From NCBI RefSeq assembly GCF_018449515.1, contig NZ_JAAVUQ010000018.1:62001-126000 (forward strand): a stretch of DNA of 64,000 bases. Direction: 5' to 3'. The notes under the pieces were generated by a model that was given only the letters and a program-made list of their open reading frames with translations, ran no database searches and was not told the origin of the DNA. Made by a program: the position numbers and the translations under genes. Within the stretch, counting starts at the first letter, position 1. The number at the start of each line of letters is the position of its first letter. Source of the stretch: Caballeronia sp. dw_19 (GTDB lineage Bacteria; Pseudomonadota; Gammaproteobacteria; Burkholderiales; Burkholderiaceae). This document shows, one piece after another, positions 18,640-26,986 of this stretch.

Positions 18640-19421
18640 CCCTTCTGCGCGTCTCTCATCTCGCGAGGTCATTCGGCGGCGTCAAAGCGGTCGACGACGT
18701 TTCCTTCGACTTGCACGCCGGCCAGTTGCTCGCGCTGATTGGTCCGAACGGCGCCGGCAAGTCGACTTGCTTCAACATGCTCAACGGGCAGTTGAGACCG
18801 AGTTCAGGCTCGATCCTGTTTGACGGCCACGAGATCGCAGGCAAACGTCCGCGCGATATCTGGCGTCTCGGCGTTGGCCGCACCTTCCAGATTGCCGCGA
18901 CCTTCAATTCGATGACTGTGATTGAAAACGTGCAGATGGCGCTCGTTTCGCGGGACCACCAGCTATTCAACTTGTGGAAACCGGCATCGTCCATTCACGC
19001 CGATGAAGCGCTCGCCCTGCTCGAACAAGTCGGCATGGCGGCGCATGCGAAGCGTGCGTGCGGCGTGCTGGCTTATGGCGATGTGAAGCGCGTCGAACTG
19101 GCCATTGCACTTGCCAATAAACCGAAACTCCTGCTGATGGACGAACCGACGGCGGGCATGGCGCCCAAGGAACGCAACGACCTGATGGCGCTGACCAAAC
19201 AACTGGTGATCGACCACAAGCTCGGTGTGCTTTTCACCGAGCACAGCATGGACGTGGTGTTCGCTTACGCCGACAAGCTGATCGTGCTTGCTCGCGGCAA
19301 GCTGATTGGCGAGGGCGATGCGGAGACCGTCCGCAACGATCCGCGTGTGCGCGAAGTGTATTTCGGCACGGGAAAATCGTTCACGCCGCGTGCATCGCTT
19401 GCAGCAGACGGGGTCGCCTGA
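18636..19421 (+). CDS. LivG-type ABC transporter ATP-binding protein
   Basis: Cytoplasmic ATPase of 261 residues. Walker A is GPNGAGKST and Walker B is LLLMDEPTAGMAP; the signature region VLAYGDVKRVELAIAL departs from LSGGQ, as is usual in LivG proteins (YGxxR). The H-loop histidine is in FTEHSMDVVF. The GTG at 18636 overlaps the permease stop and is preceded by AAGGAG five bases upstream. It pairs with the LivF-type ATPase that follows. Confidence 0.9.
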   Translation: MTLLRVSHLARSFGGVKAVDDVSFDLHAGQLLALIGPNGAGKSTCFNMLNGQLRPSSGSILFDGHEIAGKRPRDIWRLGVGRTFQIAATFNSMTVIENVQMALVSRDHQLFNLWKPASSIHADEALALLEQVGMAAHAKRACGVLAYGDVKRVELAIALANKPKLLLMDEPTAGMAPKERNDLMALTKQLVIDHKLGVLFTEHSMDVVFAYADKLIVLARGKLIGEGDAETVRNDPRVREVYFGTGKSFTPRASLAADGVA

Positions 19422-20149
19422 TGAGCACATCCACGCAAGACAAGAGCATGTTGAAAGTCTCCGGCCTGAACGCGTTCTATGGCCGCGCGCAGATCCTGTA
19501 CGACGTTGAACTCGAAGTCGGCCGCGGCGAAGTGGTCGCACTGATGGGCCGCAACGGCGCAGGCAAATCGACCACGATGAAAGCGCTGATGGGCATGCTG
19601 CCGTCACGGCAGGGTGCGATCCATTTCTGCGGGCACGACATCGCGAAGTTGCCGCCGTACCGTATTGCACGACTCGGCATGGGCTTCGTGCCCGAAGACC
19701 GGCGCGTGTTCGGCGATCTGACAGTCATGGAGAATCTCGATACCGGCCGCCAGCCGCCGCGCGACGACGCACCCCGCTGGACGCCTGAAAAACTGTTCCG
19801 CCTGTTCCCGAATCTTGGCGAGATGCCGAATCGCCCGGGCAGCCAGATGAGCGGCGGCGAGCAGCAGATGCTGACCGTGTCGCGTACGCTGATGGGCAAT
19901 CCCACGCTGGTCCTGCTCGATGAACCGTCGGAAGGCGTGGCGCCAATCATTGTCGAACAGATGGCGAACATGATTCTCGAGTTGAAGCGCGAAGGGCTGT
20001 CTATCTTGCTATCCGAGCAGAACATGCATTTCGCCGAACTCGTCAGCGATCGCGCGTATGTGCTCGAAAAAGGGCAGATACGCTTTAGCGGCACGATAGA
20101 CGAGCTCGCCCGCGATGAAGGAGTGCGGCGAGCCTACCTGAGTGTTTAA
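19421..20149 (+). CDS. LivF-type ABC transporter ATP-binding protein
   Basis: Second ATPase of the same importer, 242 residues. It has Walker A GRNGAGKST, the LivF-typical LGMGFVPEDRRVFGDLTVMEN, signature MSGGEQQMLTVSRTLM and Walker B LVLLDEPSEGVAP. Its ATG overlaps the upstream stop as TGATG. It is followed by a 100-base gap and the binding-protein gene. Confidence 0.92.
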   Translation: MSTSTQDKSMLKVSGLNAFYGRAQILYDVELEVGRGEVVALMGRNGAGKSTTMKALMGMLPSRQGAIHFCGHDIAKLPPYRIARLGMGFVPEDRRVFGDLTVMENLDTGRQPPRDDAPRWTPEKLFRLFPNLGEMPNRPGSQMSGGEQQMLTVSRTLMGNPTLVLLDEPSEGVAPIIVEQMANMILELKREGLSILLSEQNMHFAELVSDRAYVLEKGQIRFSGTIDELARDEGVRRAYLSV

Positions 20150-20249
20150 GCGCGCAGCCCAAGCAAAGATCGACCAAGGGTATCCTTCAATCAGCCTTAG
20201 CCATGTCATTTAGCATTCAACCTAGCCGCTTTATCCGGAGAGAAAAACT

Positions 20250-21467
20250 ATGACCACGCGTGTTGGATCGTTGCTGCGCTTAACCGCCTTCATGGTTGCG
20301 CCCCTGGCCACCGCTTTAGTGTCAGTTGGCGCTGCCGCTCAGACCATCAAGATTGGCGAAATCAACAGTTATAAATCGCAGCCTGCGTTCCTCGGCCCGT
20401 ATAAGAACGGCTGGAACATGGCGCTCGATGAGGTCAACGCGGCGGGGGGTATCGACGGCAAGAAGCTCGAAGTCATCTCGCGCGACGACAACGGCAATCC
20501 GGGTGACACCGTGCGCGTGGCGCAGGAACTGGTCACGGGTGAGCAGGTCTCGTTGTTGTTCGGCGGGTTCCTGTCGAACACGGGCCTGGCGCTTGCCGAC
20601 TATGCCAAGCAACGCAAGGTTTTCTTCCTGGCTGCCGAACCGCTGACCGACAAGATCGTCTGGCAGGACGGCAACAAGTACACGTACCGGCTGCGTCCGT
20701 CGACCTACATGCAGGTCGCGATGCTCGTGCCCGAAGCCGTCAAGCTGCATAAGAAGCGTTGGGCGGTTGTCTATCCGAACTATGAATACGGCCAGTCCGC
20801 CGTGGCGACGTTCAAGCGTCTGTTGAAAGCGGCGCAGCCTGACGTTGAGTTCGTTGCGGACCAGGCGGCCCCGCTTGGCAAGCTGGACGCCGGCGCGGTC
20901 ACGCAAGCGATTGCGGACGCGAAGCCCGATGCAATCTTCAACGTCGAGTTCGGCGCCGATCTTGGCAAGTTCGTGCGCGAGGGCAATACGCGTGGCTTGT
21001 TCAAGGATGTATCCGTGGTGTCGTTGCTGACGGGCGAGCCTGAATACCTCGATCCGCTCGGGTCCGAGGCGCCGGTTGGCTGGATCGTGACGGGGTATCC
21101 GTGGTACTCGATCGATACCCCTGCTAATCGCAAGTTCGTCGCGGCCTACGAGACGAAGTATCACGACTATCCGCGCGTGGGATCGGTGGTGGGTTATTCG
21201 GCGTTGATGTCGATTGCGGATGGTTTGAAGAAGGCCAAGTCGACCGATCCGGACAAGCTTGCGGCGGCGTTCAAGGGCTTGAAGGTCGATACACCGTTTG
21301 GTCCCATCACGTACCGCACACAGGACAACCAGTCGACGATGGGCGCGTATGTGGGCACCTCGGCGTTGAAGGACGGCAAGGGCATCATGACAAACTATCG
21401 GTATATCGATGGTGCGAGCGTCCAGCCTTCCGACGCGGAAGTGGCGAAGCTGCGCGCAGCGGATTGA
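20250..21467 (+). CDS. Periplasmic LivJ/LivK-family substrate-binding protein
   Basis: Solute receptor of the importer, 405 residues. A Sec signal peptide (MTTRVGSLLRLTAFMVAPLA through VSVGAAAQ, cleavage about residue 30) precedes a type I periplasmic-binding fold. Landmarks are IKIGEINSYKSQPAFLGPYK, DEVNAAGGIDGKKLEVISRD, FGGFLSNTGLALADYAKQ and VVYPNYEYGQSAVATFK. The specificity pocket differs enough from LivJ that an aromatic or heteroaromatic acid ligand is plausible. The ATG follows GGAGAG. Confidence 0.9.
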   Translation: MTTRVGSLLRLTAFMVAPLATALVSVGAAAQTIKIGEINSYKSQPAFLGPYKNGWNMALDEVNAAGGIDGKKLEVISRDDNGNPGDTVRVAQELVTGEQVSLLFGGFLSNTGLALADYAKQRKVFFLAAEPLTDKIVWQDGNKYTYRLRPSTYMQVAMLVPEAVKLHKKRWAVVYPNYEYGQSAVATFKRLLKAAQPDVEFVADQAAPLGKLDAGAVTQAIADAKPDAIFNVEFGADLGKFVREGNTRGLFKDVSVVSLLTGEPEYLDPLGSEAPVGWIVTGYPWYSIDTPANRKFVAAYETKYHDYPRVGSVVGYSALMSIADGLKKAKSTDPDKLAAAFKGLKVDTPFGPITYRTQDNQSTMGAYVGTSALKDGKGIMTNYRYIDGASVQPSDAEVAKLRAAD

Positions 21468-21491
21468 GTTGTTGCGCTGCGTGTGAAAACG

Positions 21492-21507
21492 GCCCGCGGA
21501 AGCGGGC
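21492..21507 (+). terminator. Weak terminator-like hairpin after the transporter operon
   Basis: GCCCGC-GGAA-GCGGGC forms a 6-bp GC stem with a stable GNRA-type loop 25 bases after the binding-protein stop. No T tract follows, so termination by this element is uncertain. Confidence 0.35.
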
Positions 21508-21587
21508 TGAATGTGTTGGTTCGCGGTTTCGCACATGATCTTGGCCTTGGCGCCCGACCGATGTTAACCAGCTAAGGAGTTCGTTCG

Positions 21588-21878
21588 ATGAAACCGTCCG
21601 TTGCACTCGATGCGCACCGCGCGGAAATTCGCCTTATTGTCGAGGCAAATCGCGCCGTCAATGCGCGCGTATTTGGTTCTGTCTTGCGCGGGGAAGATAC
21701 CGAAGACAGTGATCTGGATATCTTGGTCGACCCGGAACCGGGGATGACCCTGTTCAATATCGGTTCGATCCGGCGCCAACTGGCACGGTTGCTTGGCGTG
21801 TCGGTAGACGTGCTGACTCCGAACGCACTACCGGACAAATTTCGTGAAGCCGTGGTCGCTGAGGCGGTGCCGGTATGA
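21588..21878 (+). CDS. MntA-like minimal nucleotidyltransferase (antitoxin of a HEPN/MNT module)
   Basis: Small nucleotidyltransferase of 96 residues with the MNT signature ARVFGSVLRGEDTEDSDLDI, that is GS-x(9)-SDxD, and a further acidic residue in VDVLTP. In MntA/HepT pairs this enzyme neutralises the HEPN ribonuclease by AMPylation. AAGGAG lies 8 bases before the ATG. The stop overlaps the ATG of a broken HEPN gene, so the antitoxin is now probably an orphan. Confidence 0.8.
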   Translation: MKPSVALDAHRAEIRLIVEANRAVNARVFGSVLRGEDTEDSDLDILVDPEPGMTLFNIGSIRRQLARLLGVSVDVLTPNALPDKFREAVVAEAVPV

Positions 21879-22011
21879 GTCGGAACAAGCAACCCTTGCC
21901 GGATTAGCTGCAGCAGGAAGCTACACCATCAATATGGACAAGGCTACGTTCAAGGCGAGTGAGCTTGTATGCGACGCTGTGATTCGTAACAAAGCGTGTT
22001 GGAGTAATTGA
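21875..22011 (+). pseudogene. Degenerate HEPN (HepT-like) toxin remnant
   Basis: The ATG at 21875 overlaps the MNT stop (ATGA) and encodes MSRNKQPLPD, a typical HepT N-terminus, then hits TAG. In a different frame the sequence continues as SYTINMDKATFKASELVCD and AVIRN, matching the HepT helix that normally reads YTxxMD...F..S.LVQDAVIRN, and ends at TGA 22009-22011. The catalytic RxxxxH region is absent. Deletion plus frameshift has destroyed the toxin. Confidence 0.7.
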
Positions 22012-22036
22012 CAACACTTGAAAGTGTTGTTATCAT
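22008..22036 (+). promoter_or_regulatory. Promoter with operator in the spacer, upstream of tumE-like gene
   Basis: TTGACA (22008-22013) and TATCAT (22031-22036) are separated by exactly 17 bases. The spacer and the last three bases of the -35 box form a perfect inverted repeat, ACAACACTT-GA-AAGTGTTGT (22011-22030). Transcription would begin about 22043, one base before the ATG at 22044. Confidence 0.7.
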
Positions 22037-22043
22037 GTCCAAC

Positions 22044-22328
22044 ATGAAAGCCACCTTGTTACTAAAAGAGCGTCATGCAGTCAACGAGCAGGCTTTTGCC
22101 GAATTGCTTGTTTGGAAGGTGCCTGAGCCGTTGCGTGGGAGCGCTCACCTGTTCAAATACAGCCTTGCCTATATCGTCGTGGGCGAGTGCGTTTTGCGAT
22201 ACGACAACGAGCGCGGCAAGGGGGATCACCGTCACATTGGCGACGTTGAAACCCTCTACTCTTTTTCGACACCTGCGCAGCTCCTCGTGGATTTTTGGGC
22301 TGACGTAGACAACTGGAGCCCATCATGA
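22044..22328 (+). CDS. tumE: TumE-family toxin (DUF6516)
   Basis: A 94-residue protein with the family hallmark LRYDNERGKGDHRHIGDVE and the upstream region VWKVPEPLRGSAHLFKYSLA. TumE/TumA is a type II toxin-antitoxin system. An earlier ATG at 22035 is in frame but lies inside the -10 box, so the ATG at 22044 is preferred and the transcript would be leaderless or nearly so. The stop overlaps the next ATG (ATGA). Confidence 0.75.
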   Translation: MKATLLLKERHAVNEQAFAELLVWKVPEPLRGSAHLFKYSLAYIVVGECVLRYDNERGKGDHRHIGDVETLYSFSTPAQLLVDFWADVDNWSPS

Positions 22329-22666
22329 AAACCGTAACTCTAGGCGTCGCCTCGCGCGAAACCGTCAACAAGCGGTTTTTGGCAGCGTTCGAAGGCAAGG
22401 CGCAAGGCGCATACATCACATTCGAATCGCCGGAACTGCTGTTCCAGACGCTTACACAAATGCGTTGGAACATCATCAAAGCCACTACGGGGACCGGGCC
22501 GCTATCTATTCGTGAGATTGCTCGTCGCGTGGGGCGAGACGTAAAGGCCGTGCATCGAGACGTGCATGCGTTGCTTGATGCCGGAGTCATCGAACGTAAC
22601 GCAGAGGGCGCGATAGTGTTCCCTTACGAGGCCGTCCACGTCGATTTCATGCTGCAAGCAGCATAG
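22325..22666 (+). CDS. tumA: TumA-family antitoxin, helix-turn-helix protein
   Basis: A 113-residue partner of the upstream toxin. It has a C-terminal winged HTH: LSIREIARRVGRDVKAVHRD is the helix-turn-helix and LLDAGVIERNAEGAIVFPYE the wing. The N-terminal half (KRFLAAFEGKAQGAYITFES) probably contacts the toxin. It likely binds the palindrome in the promoter at 22008-22036. Confidence 0.72.
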   Translation: MKTVTLGVASRETVNKRFLAAFEGKAQGAYITFESPELLFQTLTQMRWNIIKATTGTGPLSIREIARRVGRDVKAVHRDVHALLDAGVIERNAEGAIVFPYEAVHVDFMLQAA

Positions 22667-22707
22667 GAAGACAAGGTCATCCCGGTACGAGCTTTGGCTG
22701 CCAGGAT

Positions 22708-22857
22708 TTCGATCTGAAGATTACGAAGGACTTTTCCAACACGGTGTGCGTGCACTCGACCACCGACAAGAAGGCGCTGAGGTTCGGCACCTTCGATTTT
22801 CAGATGTATACGGCCGCGTACCGGTGGGGTGCCGGGAACGCGCCCGATGAACCATAA
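22708..22857 (+). pseudogene. Possible C-terminal gene fragment of unknown origin
   Basis: An open frame without a usable start encodes about 49 residues with normal codon usage (FDLKITKDFSNTVCVHSTTD, then FDFQMYTAAYRWGAGN) and ends in TAA. It looks like the tail of a lost gene. The family is not recognised. Confidence 0.3.
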
Positions 22858-22891
22858 GGATTACTCGCCAATCATCTGCACGACCAATCCC

Positions 22892-23455
22892 TCACGGACT
22901 GAGCTTGGAAATTTTCTGGCCCTGAATGCCTACCCCGGCCATCAACCCTTGCTGGCCATAAATGAACGCATAGACGTCTGATTGCAGCGTAGTCGATGTC
23001 AACGATCGGGCCGTGCCGGAATCCACGACAACAACGCTTGGACCTGCGCCAATCGACCAGCCGCCGCTGGTTTGCAGATACTTGATGGCCGAATCGGTCG
23101 TGAGGAACATGGCTTCCTGAAACGATTGTGCGCCGGCTTGCAGGCCATACGAAACCGACGTTGCGTTGTAGTAGCCCATCACTTTCCCATCCGCGCCGAA
23201 CATCACGCCGTTTCCTTCCTCGGCTCCGACGATCAAACCGGCCTTGAGTATCTCCGGAAATACGAGCACCGCTTTCGCTCGGGACTGGAGCAACTTCGCA
23301 TTGGGCGTAGTGCTATACAACTGCTGCAGTGCTGCGCGCGCTTTTGCCTCCAGATCGGGGTCGACCCCGTTGGTCGGGGGTATTTGTGAAGTCGAGCAGG
23401 AGGTCGCAAGCAGCAACAGCAGGTTAACGAGGATCAGTCTGATGCATTGGGCCAT
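22892..23455 (-). CDS. YSC84/Ysc84-like lipoprotein
   Basis: Outer-membrane or periplasmic lipoprotein of 187 residues with a lipobox LLATSC (Cys20) after a short hydrophobic signal. The YSC84 (lipid-binding SYLF-type) domain is visible: AKAVLVFPEILKAGLIVGAE, GYYNATSVSYGLQAGAQSFQ and GPSVVVVDSGTARSL. The ATG at 23455 is chosen because it opens the signal peptide directly; the frame continues upstream to 23545 with polar sequence. Role is unknown; homologues are common stress-associated lipoproteins in Burkholderia. Confidence 0.85.
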   Translation of the reverse strand: MAQCIRLILVNLLLLLATSCSTSQIPPTNGVDPDLEAKARAALQQLYSTTPNAKLLQSRAKAVLVFPEILKAGLIVGAEEGNGVMFGADGKVMGYYNATSVSYGLQAGAQSFQEAMFLTTDSAIKYLQTSGGWSIGAGPSVVVVDSGTARSLTSTTLQSDVYAFIYGQQGLMAGVGIQGQKISKLSP

Positions 23456-24333
23456 GAGGTCAACTCCGCTTGCAGATCGGCCGTATCCGGTTGAATACGG
23501 CCTGGGGTGGTTCGCTGGGTGTTCGATGCAGATGCGCTTTATCAATGGTAGTGACGGTTAGCGTTTTTAATTTGGAACGTGTCCGCGCGCGCGGGCGAAT
23601 AACTTGAATCAATAAACTGACCAACTGCCGTTGCTGTTATTGAAATGATTGAATATTTAATGACATTATTTGGAGTATTCAAGAAAACATTGCGAATGTT
23701 GGTGAATGGCGACACGCTTAATAACAATAGGCGTGTTCATTGCCTGGATCAGCCAGGACCGCGTCGCACCACGCATAACCAGCCTGCATGAGCGACAAAT
23801 TCAAACTGTGAAGACTCAGGGATCAGACCCGGCGATTCTCGCTTAGATTAAATCGAGGGTTTAATAGGGTAGGAGGTTATATCAAGCATTGTCATTTGGC
23901 AAAGCATCAGGGACTCAATAAATAATGGAATTAATATCGCAATTCGTTTCGGTATTTCAATTTTTTGTGCGGCGAGTATATCCACCGACAACGCAGATAC
24001 AAACACCCCGACCCGTTCCGGGTCTCGAAGCCCCATATCCGACGAGATCTGCCCGGCAGTTACGACCATCGCGGCGGCTCGGCAGTTCTTTGCCGGTTTC
24101 GATGCGTCCGTCATGCCGGCCGTCCCTATCGCTCCACCTGCGATTGCCGCGCTCGAAGCCAATGACGCTTGGGGTTCAGGAAGCGGGTGAGGGCACCGTG
24201 GCGACGACGCATACGGCTCTTGCCCCGCTCATAACGAAGCAAGAGCCCAAGCCCCAACCAAATCAACACCTTGCCTGACCTCCCCAAGACTTGTCCACAG
24301 CCTTGCCAACAATTTCTGTGGATATCGTCGCGG
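23456..24333. other. Long gap with one doubtful reading frame
   Basis: About 880 bases, AT-rich on the left, with no convincing gene. One plus-strand frame ending at TGA 24188-24190 has GC-rich third positions from about 23960 and sits behind a strong AGGAGG at 23871-23876. It has no ATG, GTG or TTG start at the right spacing, only ATA 23879 or ATT 23888. It may be a remnant. Confidence 0.4.
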
Positions 24334-26871
24334 CTAAAACAACTCGTGCTGACCGGAGACCAGCGTCTGGAAGTCGCTTTGCAGAAGCGGCAAGATAGCG
24401 TCGGCGATGGGCTGCAACTGCCGTGTCATGTAGTGATCGTAGTCAATGGCAGCTTGCAAGGTTTCAAGCGGTTCCGGTCCCGCGCTGGTCATCACATAGC
24501 TGATCCAGCCGCCGCGTTGATACTGCAACGGCCGGCCGCGCTCTCGGTTGAACTCATCAGCCAGGCGAGCCGCGCGGACATGCGGCGGCACGTTGCGCTC
24601 GTACGCATCCAATGGCCGGCGCAGGCGCTTTCTATATACGAGCAGCTCGTCGAATTCGCCGCTCAGCGTGCGCCGCACGTAGTCGCGAACATAGTCCTGA
24701 TACGGCTCGCCCTTGAAGATTCGCAAATAGAGTTCTCGCTGGAATCGCTGCGCGAGCGGGGTCCAGTCGCTGCGAACGGTTTCAAGTCCCTTATAGACGA
24801 CCTCTTCGCTACCATCGGGCAGAAGGCTAAGACCGGCGTAACGCTTCTTGCTGCCTTCTTCCGCGCCACGAATCGTGGGCATGAAAAACCGGCGGTAATG
24901 TCGTTCGAATTGCAACTCCAGCGCGCTCTCCAGGCCGAAGCGCTCTCGCACATGATCCTGCCACCACGCATTCACGCGTTGGACGAGCAGCCCGCCAATG
25001 CGCGCCGCTTCTTCCTCGCTTCGAGCGTGCTTTAGCCAGACGAACGTTGAATCCGTATCACCGTAGATCACTTCGTATCCTTCGGCTTCAATCAACTCAC
25101 GCGTTTTACGCATGATTTCATGACCGCGCATGGTGATCGACGAGGCGAGCCGAGGGTCGAAGAAGCGGCATCCGGTGGAACCCAGCACGCCGTAGAACGC
25201 GTTCATGATGATCTTCAACGCTTGCGACAGCGGCTGGTTGTGCTCGCGCTTGGCTTCCTCTCGACCTTTCCAGACCTGATCGACAATGGCCGGCAGACTA
25301 TGACGCGTGCGCGAGAATCGTGCGCCAAGAAAACCGGGCACCGAGTGCAGATCGTCGGGATGGCGCAAACCGTCCACCAGCCCGACGGGGTCGATAAGGA
25401 ACGTGCGAATGATCGAGGGGTAAAGGCTTTTATAGTCGAGAACCAGAACGGAGTCGTAAAGGCCCGGACGCGAATTCATCACGAATCCACCTGGACTTGC
25501 CGCACCGGCAACATCGCCAAGATTGGGCGCGACGAAGCCTTGCCGATGCATCCGCGGCATATACAAGTGCGTAAAAGCCGCCACAGATCCACCGCTGCGA
25601 TCAGCCGGCAGGCCGGTGACCGTTGCACGCTCGAGCAGGAAGTGGAGCAGTTCAGTCTTCGCAAAGACCCGCGTGACGAGCTCGCAATCCTTCAGGTTGT
25701 AGCGTGCGAGAGCAGGCTTGTCTTCATCGAAACGACGCTGGATTTCATCCATCCGCTGGTACGGGTTGTCGATGGCCTTGCCTTCACCCAGCACGCTCTG
25801 CGCGACATACTCGAGACTGAACGAAGGGAAGCTCCATGTTGCCGACCGGAGCGCTTCAATGCCATCGATCAGCAATCGTCCCGCCGCGCCTGCGAAGAAA
25901 TGGTTTTGAGTGAGACCATGCTGCCGCCATTCCATCACGCTCCCGCCGCGACCCAGCCGCAGCGGAACCTGGTAAAGCTGCGAGTGTTCCTGCAATACGC
26001 GCAGATCGAATTGAACCAGGTTCCAGCCGATGATTGCATCGGGATCGTGCTTCTCAAGCCACTCGTTGAGTTTTTCCAGCAGGAGAGGGCGGCTTTCGCA
26101 GTATTCAAGCTTGAAGTCGATGCCGCTGCTGTCGCCGTTAGGCGGTCCCAGCATATAAACCTGGCGTTCGCCGCAACCTTCGAGCGCGATCGAATAGAGC
26201 TCCGTTTTGGCGCTGGTTTCTATGTCGAGCGAAACCAGTTTCAAGTTCGGCCTATAGCCAGGCACGGGCCTCAACTCGCTGTTCAGAAGCGGACCGTCTC
26301 CGTGAGATTCGCCGGTGAACACGACCGGCGCCGTAATAAAGCGCTCCATCATGTAGCGGTCGGGTGGAAAGACATCGGCCTCGTACACATCGACGCCACC
26401 TTGCTTCAAGCGCCTCTCCAACCCCGTTAATTGCCGATATTGCTTGCTATACAGGCCCAGCACCGGCCGATGATTAAAGTCGACGAGATCCAGCGGGCGG
26501 AGCTTCACCTGCTTCTCTCGCTGCAAGACTGTTTCGGCGCGCTCGCGTTGTTCAGCCGGAATGAACGCGACCGAATCCTGCGGGCGCAAGCGCAGGTGGC
26601 GGGGACCCTCGTCCGTCGCCAGCCAGAATTCGACCTCCGTTCCATCGGCGGTGTCCCGCCAATGACGCGTCAGAATAAAACCTTGTTGATGCCAGCTCAG
26701 ATGCTCACCTTGGAAAAACGTGTCTTCGGTATGGATTTTAGTGGGTGCGCGACTTTCCTGTCCGGTTTGCCGCTTCCCTACGCTCGGTCTGAACACCCGA
26801 GCGTAAGCCAATCCTTCCGATCGATATGAAATCGCATCCTCTATACATAGAATAATTGCTACGTTTGCCAC
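24334..26871 (-). CDS. polB: DNA polymerase II (family B)
   Basis: Repair/restart polymerase with 3'-5' proofreading. Exonuclease motif I is [13 protein letters not shown]. Polymerase motifs follow in order: [28 protein letters not shown] and [11 protein letters not shown]. The open frame is 845 residues, against about 785-790 for the family, and likeness to PolB begins only at residue 61 ([13 protein letters not shown]). The GTG at 26871 is the outermost start; an in-frame GTG at codon 26 (26796) and later non-ATG codons are alternatives. So the true N-terminus is unresolved. The gene is monocistronic and divergent from the transporter. Confidence 0.9.
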   Translation of the reverse strand: MANVAIILCIEDAISYRSEGLAYARVFRPSVGKRQTGQESRAPTKIHTEDTFFQGEHLSWHQQGFILTRHWRDTADGTEVEFWLATDEGPRHLRLRPQDSVAFIPAEQRERAETVLQREKQVKLRPLDLVDFNHRPVLGLYSKQYRQLTGLERRLKQGGVDVYEADVFPPDRYMMERFITAPVVFTGESHGDGPLLNSELRPVPGYRPNLKLVSLDIETSAKTELYSIALEGCGERQVYMLGPPNGDSSGIDFKLEYCESRPLLLEKLNEWLEKHDPDAIIGWNLVQFDLRVLQEHSQLYQVPLRLGRGGSVMEWRQHGLTQNHFFAGAAGRLLIDGIEALRSATWSFPSFSLEYVAQSVLGEGKAIDNPYQRMDEIQRRFDEDKPALARYNLKDCELVTRVFAKTELLHFLLERATVTGLPADRSGGSVAAFTHLYMPRMHRQGFVAPNLGDVAGAASPGGFVMNSRPGLYDSVLVLDYKSLYPSIIRTFLIDPVGLVDGLRHPDDLHSVPGFLGARFSRTRHSLPAIVDQVWKGREEAKREHNQPLSQALKIIMNAFYGVLGSTGCRFFDPRLASSITMRGHEIMRKTRELIEAEGYEVIYGDTDSTFVWLKHARSEEEAARIGGLLVQRVNAWWQDHVRERFGLESALELQFERHYRRFFMPTIRGAEEGSKKRYAGLSLLPDGSEEVVYKGLETVRSDWTPLAQRFQRELYLRIFKGEPYQDYVRDYVRRTLSGEFDELLVYRKRLRRPLDAYERNVPPHVRAARLADEFNRERGRPLQYQRGGWISYVMTSAGPEPLETLQAAIDYDHYMTRQLQPIADAILPLLQSDFQTLVSGQHELF

Positions 26872-26986
26872 GCCTGTCTCGCCGCCTACGATGCAAGGTC
26901 AATTTTCGCGTGATCGCCTCAAGCGACCGCATGACCGCAGCGGACCCTTCCACGGGCCGCTCGACCTTCGACAGGAATCCGGTTAG

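Noticed and set aside
23848-24162. 104-residue minus-strand frame
   Set aside because: Opposes a plus-strand frame of better codon quality and shows no family resemblance.
26840-26860. Possible LexA box upstream of polB (CTAT...ATAG symmetry)
   Set aside because: Only short symmetry and no match to a CTGT-N8-ACAG layout; not enough to claim SOS control.
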